Assembly: GCA_030704615.1 (NCBI GenBank)
Contig: CM060733.1
Coordinates: 44,020,001-44,084,000, forward strand
Direction of reading: 5' to 3'
Source: Takakia lepidozioides
Lineage: Eukaryota; Streptophyta; Takakiopsida; Takakiales; Takakiaceae
Length of the DNA: 64,000 nt
The position numbers were made by a program, and so were the translations under genes. Positions 1 to 9,814 of this stretch are shown here, piece by piece. The notes beneath the pieces are model-generated. The model did not search any database, was not told the DNA's origin, and worked only from the letters and a program-made list of their open reading frames with translations. The first letter of the stretch is position 1, and every line of letters begins with the position of its first letter.

Positions 1-1115
1 GGGACGTCCGGACTCGCCCTGTCAGGCGGAGGATTGAAGAGGAACCTGGGTGCGAAGAGGATTCCTGGAGATCCGACAGGAACATTCGGACAGCACCTCG
101 AGGTCCCGTCATGTTGCCGCACAATGTGTCTTCCAGCAGTGGAAGCCCAAGAAATTCCAGATCGCCGTCGCCTTCAACCGGGGATTTCGTGCAACAAATT
201 CCCACCGCTCCCTTGCCCCACATTCCGCCCGCTGTTATGCAGTATGGCCAAGCCATTGTGGAGACGACTGTGTCTGCCTCACAGTGGAGAATTGCTCGCA
301 CAAAGCCGTCGTTTCGAGGAAGGTGTTCCGCAATTCGTGTGGATACACGGCAACGTTGTTTAGAGATGATAAGGAGGAATCCAGATGGGGCTGTCCCTGC
401 TCCTACTTTTACAGGAAGATTTGTCCATGCAAAGTTTGCGGAGGCGACAACCACCCAGTTCTGGTTCTGCAGGCATGACATTATGACTTGCGTGTATGGA
501 AAGCCCAAGTACGGCATACAGACAATGCCAGAGGCTCCCCCGGTGTGGCCGGTGGAACCAGGCTGCGATCTGAGTCAGGTTGAGGCCGACGCCCTTACCG
601 CCGCAGGATTTCGGATGGTGCAGCGCACTGACGTGCCCACACAACCATTTCCGCTTCCACAGCCTCCACCACCGACCCCTATGAGAGCAAGAACAATGGG
701 ACACGACAGCTCTAAGCATCCTACACACCGTTGGGGGAAACCGAAGAGGCGGCGACCTCCCTCAAAAGTGAACGAGACAAGGATGGGGAATGCACTTCGG
801 ATGAACTGTACAATCCAGAGCTCAACAGAAGTGCCCCCACCAGGATTCGGGCGTGTGTATCAGATGGCCACGGCGGGCTCAGGTGTTTGCAATGAGGTGT
901 ACACCATCACCATTTCAGAATTACCCACCTGCAATTGCACCGACTTCCAGATCATGGCGAACAAGGGGGCATCATACTGCCCTTGCAAGCATTTGTACTA
1001 CGTGTACCTAAAGAGACTCCGTTGTAATTCCACAACTCATCACTTCATACATGCACCAGGGTTGAGCCCCCAGGAGGTTCACACTCTTCTGAATATGGAT
1101 CCAGGGGACCAGTGA
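1..1115 (+). CDS. MULE-like transposase, C-terminal part with SWIM zinc finger (copy 1, cut by window edge)
   Basis: The frame is open from base 3, so the first ATG at 111 is not the real start. Near residues 274-294 (from that ATG) lies CxC, about 15 residues, then CPCKH. This fits the SWIM pattern CxCx(n)CxH found at the C-terminus of Mutator-like transposases. Just before it is a basic HRWGKPKRRRPP stretch that could bind DNA or act as a nuclear signal. The protein ends at TGA 1,113-1,115. The first ~300 bases closely match 51,345-51,632, the end of another copy where a retrotransposon LTR interrupts it. Here the reading frame is kept, while that copy has a one-base deletion. The DDE core lies outside the window. 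SWIM assignment is strong; the MULE superfamily is inferred from the DDE part of the copy at 50 kb. Confidence 0.72.
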   Translation, partial: DVRTRPVRRRIEEEPGCEEDSWRSDRNIRTAPRGPVMLPHNVSSSSGSPRNSRSPSPSTGDFVQQIPTAPLPHIPPAVMQYGQAIVETTVSASQWRIARTKPSFRGRCSAIRVDTRQRCLEMIRRNPDGAVPAPTFTGRFVHAKFAEATTTQFWFCRHDIMTCVYGKPKYGIQTMPEAPPVWPVEPGCDLSQVEADALTAAGFRMVQRTDVPTQPFPLPQPPPPTPMRARTMGHDSSKHPTHRWGKPKRRRPPSKVNETRMGNALRMNCTIQSSTEVPPPGFGRVYQMATAGSGVCNEVYTITISELPTCNCTDFQIMANKGASYCPCKHLYYVYLKRLRCNSTTHHFIHAPGLSPQEVHTLLNMDPGDQ

Positions 1116-1856
1116 GCTTGGCTTGCGGTCCACATACAATGGTACGCCCATCGGATAGTAGAACTGTACTGCTGCCAGTACCTCAGACTCTGGCCACACA
1201 AAGGTCCGACATATGTCTTGCCTACCAGTAACCTGTTTTGATCGAACTAAGATATTACTATATCGTTCACTTGTTTCCACGTGCATGTATTTTTGTATGT
1301 TGGAGGGTTCATGTTTTTCTGCTTTCCGAAAACTTGCTCTCCTCATTCGACCTCCGACAAGGAAATGCGGCGCCGAATTTCCAAGTATCGTCGTAGGTAC
1401 CCCCAGAGGCGGCCTTCGCCAACACCAAACCGCTCCGAAATTTCGCACGTGCGAACCCTAATGCGGCACCCTATTTCCCAGTTCAGTTGCAAACCTTTCC
1501 CGCCGAATACCCGAAGAAGACAGAATTGTGAAGTACTGCATACTGTATTGGTGCAGACTCCATTGGTTCAATCGCGGCAAAAGGGTCAGCTTCATTCCAA
1601 TGTTAAGGCATGTAAAACCGCGGAATACTCTATACAGGCCAGTATGCGACGTCCTTTTGCAGTGGTATACTGGATTTCCCGTTGCACGGTCACTTATTTC
1701 CATGAGCGGATCTATAAAACCATGAGCGGACTTGTTACTGACGACATATCTTCGCCGCATTACATGATCTGGAACGTCCAAAAACGGCAAGGTCAAATAA
1801 AAAACTATTATTTTAATACTTGTTTAATCTGCCGCATTTCCAAATTTGGAGGAGTC
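1116..1856. other. Intergenic, no gene seen
   Basis: This is the 3' flank of the transposase copy. No ORF resembles either family of the window. One isolated GGCGCC-centred half-palindrome lies near 1,368 (context TGCGGCGCCGAATTTCC), with a weaker relative near 1,463. The rest is unremarkable. Confidence 0.5.
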
Positions 1857-1955
1857 CGCTCATGAAATCCGCGTATCTTAGACTTCGGCTCACCGCTCAT
1901 GCGGCTCATGCGGCTCATGGCTCATGGCTCATGGTTTCTGCTCATGAAATAGTAA
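1857..1955. repeat. GCTCATG cluster 1
   Basis: About eight copies of the heptamer GCTCATG, partly as GCTCATGCG or GCTCATGG, end in GCTCATGAAATAGTAAACC. The same terminal string occurs at 21,129-21,147. Just to the right starts the broken 3' end of methyltransferase-like copy B, so the cluster marks a junction. Confidence 0.7.
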
Positions 1956-1960
1956 ACCTC

Positions 1961-2170
1961 CATCCACAGGTTGAACTTACTCACAGGCAAAGTTGGAGTC
2001 CAGCTCCTTGTCGGAAGTCTCCTCTGTATCAATATCAGCGGGACGGGGCTTCGGAAGGACTTGAGAAGTGTGTCCACCCAAACCCATCAGGAGGTTCTTG
2101 TAAATCTCAGCATCCCCTTCAATCCCAAAGAGACGTCGCGCACTGGCCTTGCAAGCGTGGTACGAAGCAC
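1961..2170 (-). CDS. Copy B exon: end of motif I and acidic region
   Basis: The exon follows an acceptor TGCAG at 2,171-2,175. It opens with GASYHACKASARRLFGIEGD, the helix and second strand after the glycine loop of a Rossmann-type methyltransferase. Copy C has GASMWAGTLSDRHVFAFE and copy A GACMWAGRMSNRFVFSFE at the same place. The acidic residue at the end of strand 2 (GIE, AFE, SFE) is where SAM-dependent enzymes hold the ribose of the cofactor. The frame then runs through a Lys/Glu-rich tail to about 1,977. A GTGAGTAAG near there may be a donor, in which case the last exon has been lost. Confidence 0.55.
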
Positions 2171-2286
2171 CTGCAGTGGAATAGAATGAAGGAAGCAGAC
2201 ATTGAAGACACAAATGGAACGGTGGGAAGTACTGAAAGTGCAAGCTCAATCAAACCTCATGAAATCTGAATGTTGAAGAGACGAAC

Positions 2287-2572
2287 CTGTGCCCATTGAC
2301 AAATCCAGAACTCTGGCGTCTGTGTAGGTGCAGCACTCCACAATCGTTTGAATGAAAGCCGGGCTCCTCTCCCTCGCCCCTCTCCAAGGAACCCCATTCC
2401 CCCTTCGCAAGCAGACGTTGCTGTCAACGTAGTTGTGGTGCATGTCATCCGTGGGAGGATCTGTCCTGTCTTCTATGAACTTGCCCCCATGAGTGATGGT
2501 GAACTCCGAAATGCCGGCCGGAGTCGTCGGTGGATGCACTCGGACGAGACAAACAGCTTCAAACAAACGAGT
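2287..2572 (-). CDS. Copy B exon: methyltransferase motifs X and I
   Basis: After an acceptor GTTCGCAG the exon reads TRLFEAVCLVR, a match to TLVFEAYCFVK of copy C. It ends with ERSPAFIQTIVECCTYTDARVLDLSMGTG and a GT donor at 2,286-2,285. SPAFIQT followed about 20 residues later by VLDLSxGTG is the X-then-I layout of beta-class amino-methyltransferases, where the SAM-binding loop lies C-terminal to the catalytic motif. No stop interrupts this exon. Confidence 0.58.
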
Positions 2573-2699
2573 CTGCGAACAACACATCCAGAAGGAACTA
2601 AGAAGCTTAAAAAATCAGGCCCCTACATATGAGTTCGAGCGACCTACACAACTCCATCCGAGAACCACCAAGAAGAGGAAGAAGAAGGCAAATTTACCA

Positions 2700-3034
2700 T
2701 CTCTCCCGGACGATCCCCTTCGTAAGGTACATGTTGTTCACACAATTCCATGTCTTCAGGACTCTCATGCCCGAGGCTTTCAAATAGCTGGCAAGTGCAC
2801 GGCGACTGCGAACGTCGGCGGACTGTATGAGCACCAAAACACCTGCATCGGACAGGAAAAAATTGCAAAAGGAGAAAACCCACCGCCAGTAGCGCTCATC
2901 AAAAGCATTCCAACCCGGACAAGCACCCGATGGAGGGACATCCGGGACTGCCAACCCATCAGGATGTCCAAGATTATGAGTTTGGCTGCATATTGCTTCT
3001 CCTTCCCGTTCACCCAGGATTTGGTCATTTTAGA
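2700..3034 (-). CDS. Copy B exon: methyltransferase motif IV half, frameshifted
   Basis: The exon begins after GATTGCAG and reads KSWVNGKEKQYAAKLIILDI. One missing C near 2,965 shifts the frame so that the expected PDG of DIPDG falls in another frame. Reading continues there as LAVPDVPPSGACPGWNAFDERYW, then a hydrophobic strand LSDAGVLVLIQS. Copies C and E have LLDIPDGELL and LILDIPDGEPL at the same point. In the family this is where the catalytic (D/S/N)PP(Y/F/W) motif IV would lie. Confidence 0.5.
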
Positions 3035-3119
3035 CTGCAATCAAAATTACAATGGAATACTCAAGAGGATTGAAACGATCCATGCCCACTGCAGAGAAGA
3101 AGCAAAAGAGAACACGCAC

Positions 3120-3681
3120 CGTGCCGAGGAACTCGACAATCCTCTCCCACACTGGTGATGGCTCGCCCTTGTAATCAGATTTCTTGGACTCCATCATGGC
3201 AAGGAATCCGACGTTGGCCATCTCCAACCTGGTAGGGCGAATGACCCTCGTCGGATGTTCCACTGCATGGTACGGGTCCTTGGGATCAACCACCCCCTTG
3301 TTCTTTCTCACGGATCCCCTACCATGCGGTGGAGTCTGCTGGACATGCACCACTGGGCCAATATCTGCAACACTTCCCTGCCCTTGTGCCACCTTCCCTC
3401 TACCCCTTCCTTTCCCCACAACACCAGCAACATCTTTTCCCTTTGCCTTTCTACCTCTACCCGGGGTATCCTGAGCGGGAGGCTCCTTCTCTGCAAGAGT
3501 CCTCAAATTTCGTTCATGAATGTCGAGGTCGGCTGCTGCAGCAGTGGCTGCAATTCGCTCATTCTCTCTCCTCAAAGACACCTCCGGAGCTGGGGTCTCA
3601 GAAGGAGGGCAATCCAAATACCAACCACAAGAAGAAAGATGGTCTGGGCCCCAGTCATGCAAGATCCCAGTAGTAAACATG
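3120..3681 (-). CDS. Copy B linker exon, downstream half (split by CACTA element)
   Basis: The frame starts at the CACTA junction with MFTTGILHDWGPDHL and SCGWYLDCPPSETPAPE. This matches SMYTDDIVKEWHLEHL and CPWYVDLPPGSLDPSE of copy C. A basic, Gly/Lys/Arg-rich low-complexity linker follows, then PYHAVEHPT..LEMANVGFLAMMES, matching QYSAVTFTH..NESFLDAL in C. It ends at VEFLGT with donor GTGCGT at 3,119. The other half of the exon lies at 6,072-6,164. Removing the element and one ATG target copy restores the frame. Confidence 0.6.
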
Positions 3682-6071
3682 CACTACAACAGATTGCGGC
3701 TTTTACGACTCCCATGGGTGCGCAGTCATGACAGATTTGTGGCAGAAATGCCATTTGCAGTCGTAAAATGCTTTTGAAGTCATAATGCAGGTTTGGGGAA
3801 GGCGTATATGCGACTGCATGGCTCCGGACTCTACGGAACATAGGTCAAACATGTTTGACCACGAATATTGGCATGGCAGATATGACTACCAGTCACGGTC
3901 ATGGCTACACTAGAATGACGTGTGTATATTGCTAGAAAGACATATGACTTCATGACTCTCACTCTAATGCATTCTGCCAGATCATCACATGGATGAATCA
4001 CTACATGACTGCACATGTCAACACATGCTTTTCTGGTTATATATATAATATATGAGTATTTATATTTTGAAAAAACGGAGACTCTCACCACTAGAATCAA
4101 TTTTAAAAAAAAACAAAATGCAATTTAAAAAAAAAAAAAAAAAACACATCGGCTGGTAAGTGCACAGTGTGATGTTGATCGTCCAAGCTGGAATTAAACA
4201 AATGTTGTTCTGAACTATGCCCTTGTGGACTTGTATGCCAAATTGGGGTGCATGGAGGATGATGATCCCAGGATATGCACAACAGCGGCACGGGATGGAG
4301 GCCCTTTGGAGAGGTCTATGAGCAAGTGGTGTGGGAAGGGATACTGCAGCGCAACCACATCGCGTTTGTTACATTTGCAACATGTGTGCAAGCCTGGCAG
4401 CCCTGCAAAATAGCAAAGAGGTTCGTGGTGGAATTGTACTAGATGTCGATCTGAACTTTGACATGATGCCAATGTGACAACAGGAAAGTATCCAGAAACA
4501 GGTCACAGAGACGAGGAGAAGTTGTGGAATGGTGGGACAACCGAGGGAAAAAGGTTAATGCCTGTTAGATTATAGAGGGCAGACGCAATTCAATATAGGA
4601 ACTAGTGTGATAAGCTGAGTTGGGTGTTTCCTAGAACAAATGTAGGCTGTCATTATCAGCGGCAAGGCAAGGAAGTATGCATGATTTGTGCAGAAGCAGT
4701 GATAGCTGAAAGAGCAGGGATAGAGTATGGGTCCAGATTCATCCAAGAGGGCCAGATTTCAAGCACATGATTACCTATGATTACCTGTGGATTTAGCTAT
4801 AAGAAACCTGCATGGGTAGATGGTGAACTGGAAGCCGCAGGAGTAGCGGCACAATTGATAAAATCAAGCACTGCTAATAAAGGCACCTTCTTCAACACAT
4901 TTCACCCTGTTTTTCCCTCTTATCAGAACCGGCCCTAAATTTCAATGTATGCAAGTTAGCTAGTTGAGTGAATCTAGTTTGGAGTGACTTTGACATGATA
5001 TTGCCAATGTGACAACAGGAAAGTATCGAAAAATAGTTAACGGAGATGAGGGGAAGCTGTGGAATGAATACTTTTCTGACCCCAGTCAATGGTGGGACAA
5101 CCGAGGCAAAAAGGTACTTTTGGATTACAGAGAGTAACAGATGCAATTGAGAATAGGAACTTGTGTGGTAAGTTGAGTTGGGTGTTTGCTGGAACAAATG
5201 TAGGCTGTCATTGTCAGCTGCTAACAGCAATGCAAGGATATATGCATGATCTATGCAGAGGCATGGATAGCTGAAGGAGCAGGGATAGAGTGTGGGTCCA
5301 GATCATCCAAGAAAGCCGGATTTCAAGCTCCAGATTACCGATGATTCCCTGTGGAATGATACAAGAAACCTGCATGGGTAGATGGTCATGGGTAGATGGT
5401 AGATAGTTTGGAGTGACTTTGATATGATACTGCCAAAGTGACAATAAAAAAGTATCCATAAACAGGTAACAGTAGCAGATGCAATTCAGCACAGGCACTA
5501 AGGCAAACTCTCCTTCCCCGTAAGGGTGTGTTTTGGTATCTGAGCGAATAAATATTTTATCTAAGAATATAATTTCAAAAATTCGTTATTTAATAATGTG
5601 CCACTGTCCCATGTTGGTCAGTAATAATAATTATAATAACAAATAATTATAATAATTATTTTAGTAATTATAATAACAATAAAGTAAATCTACAACCCCC
5701 AACAGCGACGCGTGTCAATTGACATGAGGAACCACGTGTCAAAATCACGATGCGACACATGCTGACGTCTGACTCCCTCCTCTGCAGTCGGATGGCGTCG
5801 CAGTCTGACACGTGGCGTGTTCTGTAGAGAGCACGTGTCTCTATTACACAGCGGCTGACATGGACCCGTTCAGTCATTCAGTAATGCCAGCGTGTATGAC
5901 TACCCCCACAGCTGCTCTGGCGCCACGTGACAGCCAGCCTGGAGAGTCATATCTGCCATGTCACAACTGACTAGGTCTTTACGTCTGCAGAGTCAGGAAG
6001 TCGTAAATGGCTTCCATGACTGCATTTGCAGTCATAACACAAAGACGAAAAAGCCGCAATTTGTTGTAGTG
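3682..6071. mobile_element. Non-autonomous CACTA (En/Spm-type) DNA transposon, 2,390 bp
   Basis: The left end is CACTACAACAGATTGCGGCT. The right end, read inward on the minus strand, is CACTACAACAAATTGCGGCT. Similarity continues through TTT(T/A)CGTCT. The flanks carry the same three bases, ATG (3,679-3,681 and 6,072-6,074). CACTA termini with a 3-bp target duplication are the hallmark of the CACTA/CMC superfamily. Subterminal DNA is rich in AGTCATGA and TGCAGTC motifs, some forming small palindromes. No transposase ORF is visible, so movement would need an enzyme from elsewhere. The interior has A-rich and AT-rich tracts (4,108-4,143; 5,585-5,680) and a partly triplicated segment. The target is the linker exon of copy B. 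Confidence 0.85.
4449..5500. repeat. Diverged internal duplication inside the CACTA element
   Basis: The segment starting CTTTGACATGATGCC near 4,455 recurs at about 4,985 and, shortened, at about 5,410. The first two units share long stretches (GTGACAACAGGAAAGTATC, GGTGGGACAACCGAGG, ACAAATGTAGGCTGTCATT) in the same order. Units are about 530 and 425 bp. Neither shows a clear ORF. Confidence 0.7.
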
Positions 6072-6164
6072 ATGGTCTGATTTCCAGCAGGGACAAGCCA
6101 GAGGTCCACGAAATCTGGATGTTTGTCCAAGCAATTCTCTTCCATGAGAACAAACTTTATGTAC
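6072..6164 (-). CDS. Copy B linker exon, upstream half
   Basis: After acceptor TTCCTGCAG the minus strand reads YIKFVLMEENCLDKHPDFV, then LWLVPAGNQT. Copy C has YCKFSLWEKGHLSFEPPFF and LAWRNPGADS at the same place. The CACTA element follows at the ATG target. The motif Y-x-KF-x-L-x-E is shared, its function unknown. Confidence 0.6.
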
Positions 6165-6309
6165 CTGCAGGAACAGAGACAGCCTCATTATGCAATGCAA
6201 TTATTGTCTCTCAGCTTTTCCATCACACCAGGAAGACCCCCTTAAACTATGCGTCACAGTACATTGCAACCATAACACACTAAGTAGCCTGAACGGCCAG
6301 GGTGTGCAC

Positions 6310-6533
6310 CTGTAAAGGCATCGTTTCCAGGCTTCCTCTCCTTTTTCTTGCTGGTCAAGGTCATATGTTCGACTGATGCCACCCTCCTTGCTGAACTCTC
6401 TAAAGAAACAAGAGTGCCACACTGTGGCTCTCCATTTCCTCATGTATGCTTCGAAGGAGACCTTCGGTGTTGTCATAGTGATGCCATAGTCAGCCAGCTG
6501 AGTATGCAGAACCGACCGTGCCCTTTCTTCCAA
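6310..6533 (-). CDS. Copy B helical exon after the ParB-like domain
   Basis: The exon runs from acceptor TTTGCAG to donor GTGCAC and encodes about 75 residues (LEERARSVLHTQLADYG ... KRCLYR). It matches in position and pattern the copy C stretch QEQLDTQAHQFKMEISP ... MRLLYKYIR. It is rich in charged helix-forming residues and has no recognisable domain. A small exon (VSDNVLDTWLHKATYWSQ) near 6,640-6,700 corresponds to the VTENAFIATNL region of copy C. Confidence 0.5.
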
Positions 6534-6804
6534 CTGCAAAACAATTCAAATGCAAGAATGAACCCAAAAAAAAACACAGCGAATGTGAGAGGCAATGGAA
6601 AGAGAAGGACAGGAAAAGAGAAAAGAAAGTGACACAGGAAAGGACATCACACCTGGCTCCAGTAAGTGGCCTTGTGAAGCCATGTGTCCAGCACATTGTC
6701 ACTGACAGGAATGACACGCTGGGTCTTCTTCTCTTTCTCCGGCCTGGGGAACATGTGGGTATCCCTAACTGTGGGATCGGAGTTCCATATAATGAGAAAC
6801 CAAC

Positions 6805-7400
6805 CTCTTCACATCATTCATTGCCGTCAGAAGATCCATCATGTTCCCCTCACAATCCAGCACCATCGATCAAACAGAGTAATGCCACTCTTCCTCCTGT
6901 GAGTGCAGCCTCCCAATGACAGCCATCCATGCAAGCAACCAGTGGTTCCCATCCCAAACGTGAAATATCTTCCCCGAGAATGCCTGGGTGGAAGGTTTCT
7001 TGGAGAGAAGAAGTTCGAAGGATTCGTTCACCTGTCTCCAAATAGGATCCCAGGAGTCCACGATTGACTCATCCACAAGGAGCTCATTGCCCCTGGAATC
7101 CTTTGTACAAACGTAAAACACTGCGGATCCATCCAAATACCCATGAACAAACTCGGCCTCTAGCTTGAGAATGTCCTTGATGAGGGGTGGTCGAACGACG
7201 GGCATGGAAACCATCCTACACAGGGGAATCTTCAACCTCCCACCCGGGGCAAGCATACTTTGCACCACAAGCTGAGAGTTTACCTTCTGACCCCCCAGCA
7301 TCTCAGCGGCTTTGCTTTCATAGAACTCATCGTCAACATCAACAATGATCTCCTTCCCCAGCCCCGAAGGGATCTCCTCCGCCACACTTTGCATCTTCTC
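6805..7400 (-). CDS. Copy B exon: ParB/sulfiredoxin-like domain
   Basis: The exon follows acceptor CCCTGCAG. After an acidic lead-in it reads LKIPLCRMVSMPVVRP, then a variable insert, then FHVWDGNHWLLAW. The pattern IPL-x(n)-RP followed by a hydrophobic strand and DG(N/H)HR is that of the ParB/Srx fold found in ParB partition proteins, sulfiredoxin and related phage proteins. In this copy the Arg of DGNHR is Trp, while copies C and D keep DGNHRLLAW. A TGA interrupts the frame about 40 residues later (HYSV-stop). Loss of Arg plus the stop suggest this copy no longer makes a working protein. Confidence 0.55.
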
Positions 7401-7493
7401 CTGCAGGGTTGTCCATTCAAATTGATATAAGAGTGAGGCATTAAACGATGGTGTTTGAGCATGGCAGACATGCCATGTGTGGAAGAAAATGTG

Positions 7494-9291
7494 AGCTCAA
7501 ATAGTGTGCGTTGACGCACACTGTTTGAGCTGCAAGGTAAGTGTTCATTGAACCTCAAAGACATGCCACGTAAGTGTTCATTGAACCTCAATGATAAGCC
7601 CTTAGTGGCCGATTATCAGATGAAAAAAAAAGAAAATGTGAGCTCAAACACTGTGCGTTGTTGGCCATTTCAACGTTTGGGAAGGGGGGACTTCACATAG
7701 ACCCGGAATGCGACCCTGTGGAATCCGATGTTATCGCACACTGTTTGAACTGCAAGGTAAGTGTTCAGTGAACCTCAGAGACATGCCACGTAAGTGTTCA
7801 TTGAACCTCAAAGACATGCCCTGTATTGCCGAATTTCACAGGGAAAAAACAGTGACAAGGTGGGCTCAAACAGTGTGCGCCAACGCACACTGTTTGAGCT
7901 GCCAGGTAAGTGATGATTGATCCTCAAATACAAACCCTATGTGGCTGATTTTCAGATGACAAAGGCAATGACAAGGTGAGCTCAAACAGTGTGCGTTGAC
8001 GCACACTGTTTGAGCTGCTAGGTAAGTGTTCATTGAACCTCGGAGACATGCCCTGTATTGCCGGATTTCACAGGGAGAAAATAGTGACAAGGTGGGCTCA
8101 AACAGTGTGCGCCAACGCACACTGTTTGAGCTACCAGGTAAGTGATGATTGATCCTCAAATACAAACCCTATGTGGCCAATTTTCAGATGACAAAGGCAA
8201 TGACAAGGTGAGCTCAAACAGTGTATGTTGACGCACACTGTTTGAGCTGCCAGGTAAGTGTTCATTGAACCTCAGAGACATGCCCTGTATTGCTGAATTT
8301 CACAAGGAAAAAATAGTGACAAGGTGGGCTCAAACAGTGTGCGCCAACGCACACTGTTTGAGCTGCCAGATAAGTGATGATTGATCCTCAAATACAAACC
8401 CTATGTGGCCGATTTTCAGATGACAAAGGCAATGACAAGGTGAGCTCAAACAGTGTGCATTGACACACACTGTTTGAGCTGCCATGTAAGTGATGATTGA
8501 TCCTCAAATACATGCCGTTTGTGGCCGTTTTTTCAGATGAAAAAACAATGACAAGGTGGGCTCAAATAGTGTGCGCCAACGCACACTGTTTGAGCTGCCA
8601 GATAAGTGTTCATCGATCCTCAGAGACATGCCCTATGTGGCCGATTTTCAAACGAAAAAGGCAATGATAAGGGTAGCTCAAACAGTGTGCGCCAACGCAC
8701 AATGTTTGAGCTGCCAGATAAGTGTTCATCGATCCTCAGAGACATGCCCTATGTGGCCGATTTTCAAACGAAAAAGGCAATGATAAGGGTAGCTCAAACA
8801 GTGTGCGCCAACGCACACTGTTTGAGCTGCCAGGAAAGTGATGATTGATCCTCAAATTCATACCCTATGTGGCCGATTTTCAGATGACAAAGGCAATGAC
8901 AAGGTGAGCTCAAACAGTGTGCATTGACGCACACTGTTTGAGCTGCCATGTAAGTGATGATTGATCCTCAAATACATGCCGTTTGTGGCCGTTTCTCAGA
9001 TGAAAAAACAATGACAAGGTGGGCTCAAACAGTGTGCGCCAACGCACACTGTTTGAGCTGCCAAATAGTGGAGGATTGAACCGGGCATAGTGGCCCTATC
9101 TGGCCGTTTTGCACACCATCAACCAAGTAAAATGCGGGGCTCAAACGGTGTGCGCCAACGCACACTGTTTCAGCTTCCAATTCGTGGTGGATTGAACTTG
9201 CCGTAGTTCCCCAATTTGGCCGTTTCCCACATCAACAAGCCAGCAAAATGGAAGGCTCAAACAGTGTGCGTCAACGCACACTGTTTGAGCT
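7494..9291. repeat. Tandem array of 38-bp hairpin palindromes, period about 116 bp
   Basis: Each unit holds the arm AGCTCAAACAGTGTGCG, a 4-base loop (CCAA, TTGA or TCAA) and the exact reverse complement of the arm. I count 14 full palindromes, starting near 7,494, 7,864, 7,979, 8,095, 8,211, 8,327, 8,443, 8,559, 8,676, 8,794, 8,909, 9,024, 9,139 and 9,254. Half copies lie near 7,651 and 7,738. Spacers of about 78 bp are of two alternating kinds, one with GATGATTGATCCTCAAATAC, one with GTTCATTGAACCTCAGAGAC. The array lies between the first two exons of copy B, apparently in an intron. A transcript of either strand would fold into a series of 17-bp stems. Confidence 0.9.
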
Positions 9292-9415
9292 TCTTGTTCG
9301 CGGTTGATGCAACCTGGCAGAGATGCCGTGTGTAGACTATGTTCATATTGAAATAGAATCTCAACTTGGGTTCACATCAGCAATGAAGCACAAAGGTGGG
9401 TTTCAAAGATTGAAC

Positions 9416-9814
9416 CTTTTTTTTGGCTGCTCCAGAAGACTCCCCAATCGCCGGGGACCCTTTGCGCTTCGGACTGCTCTCCACGCCTCGCATGTTCTGG
9501 AGCATCTCCCCCATCCTCTCTTCCACTATTAGGGTCTTCGTGAGGCCAGCTTCAACATCATCTTCGGCGTCTGCCTCTCCCTCGGTTGCAATGTCCTCCT
9601 CATCTGTTCTTGGAACTATGGCAGGCTGCTGTTCTTCTCCGGATTCCTGCTCTTCCATCGCCGAACTTTGCTCTTTGCCCTCTTTTTCCGCCTTTTCCTC
9701 TTCGGCCACTCTTTCCATCCTCATTCTATATGTGGCACTATTCCTGTTTCTAGAGCTCGTGAAGTATAATGACTTCCTTCTCTTCCTCCTCCGCTGGAAA
9801 CAAGGGCTCCCCAC
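9416..9814 (-). CDS. Copy B N-terminal exon, basic then acidic low complexity
   Basis: The minus-strand frame begins MGSPCFQRRRKRRKSL, then a Glu/Lys-rich helix (MERVAEEEKAEKEGKEQ) and an acidic tract (DEEDIATEGEADAEDD). It ends near SGAAKKK at a possible donor (AAAG before GTTCAA, 9,415). This resembles in composition the N-terminal part of copies C and D (RERAKERAKEQARQQ) but does not align base for base. The start codon is uncertain. RRRKRRK could be a nuclear localisation signal. Confidence 0.42.

Larger units (their letters stand above)
1961..9814 (-). pseudogene. ParB/Srx plus methyltransferase-like gene, copy B (whole locus, decayed)
   Basis: Reading the minus strand, the parts appear in the same order as in copy C at 23-29 kb: basic/acidic N-terminus (9,814-9,416), ParB/sulfiredoxin-like exon (7,400-6,805), helical exon (6,533-6,310), linker exon (6,164-6,072 plus 3,681-3,120), methyltransferase motif IV exon (about 3,034-2,700), motif X/I exon (2,572-2,287) and acidic exon (from 2,170). 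Most junctions show GT donors and AG acceptors. Breaks seen: an in-frame TGA after WHYSV in the ParB exon near 6,874; a 2,390-bp CACTA element in the linker exon; a one-base deletion in the DIPDG motif near 2,965; and loss of the 3' end at the GCTCATG cluster. A 1.8-kb hairpin array sits in the first apparent intron. Family function is unknown. Confidence 0.62.

Noticed and set aside
7494-9291. CRISPR-like look: conserved repeats at regular spacing
   Set aside because: Repeats are long perfect hairpins, the spacers fall into two repeated types instead of being unique, and the window is eukaryotic with no cas genes.
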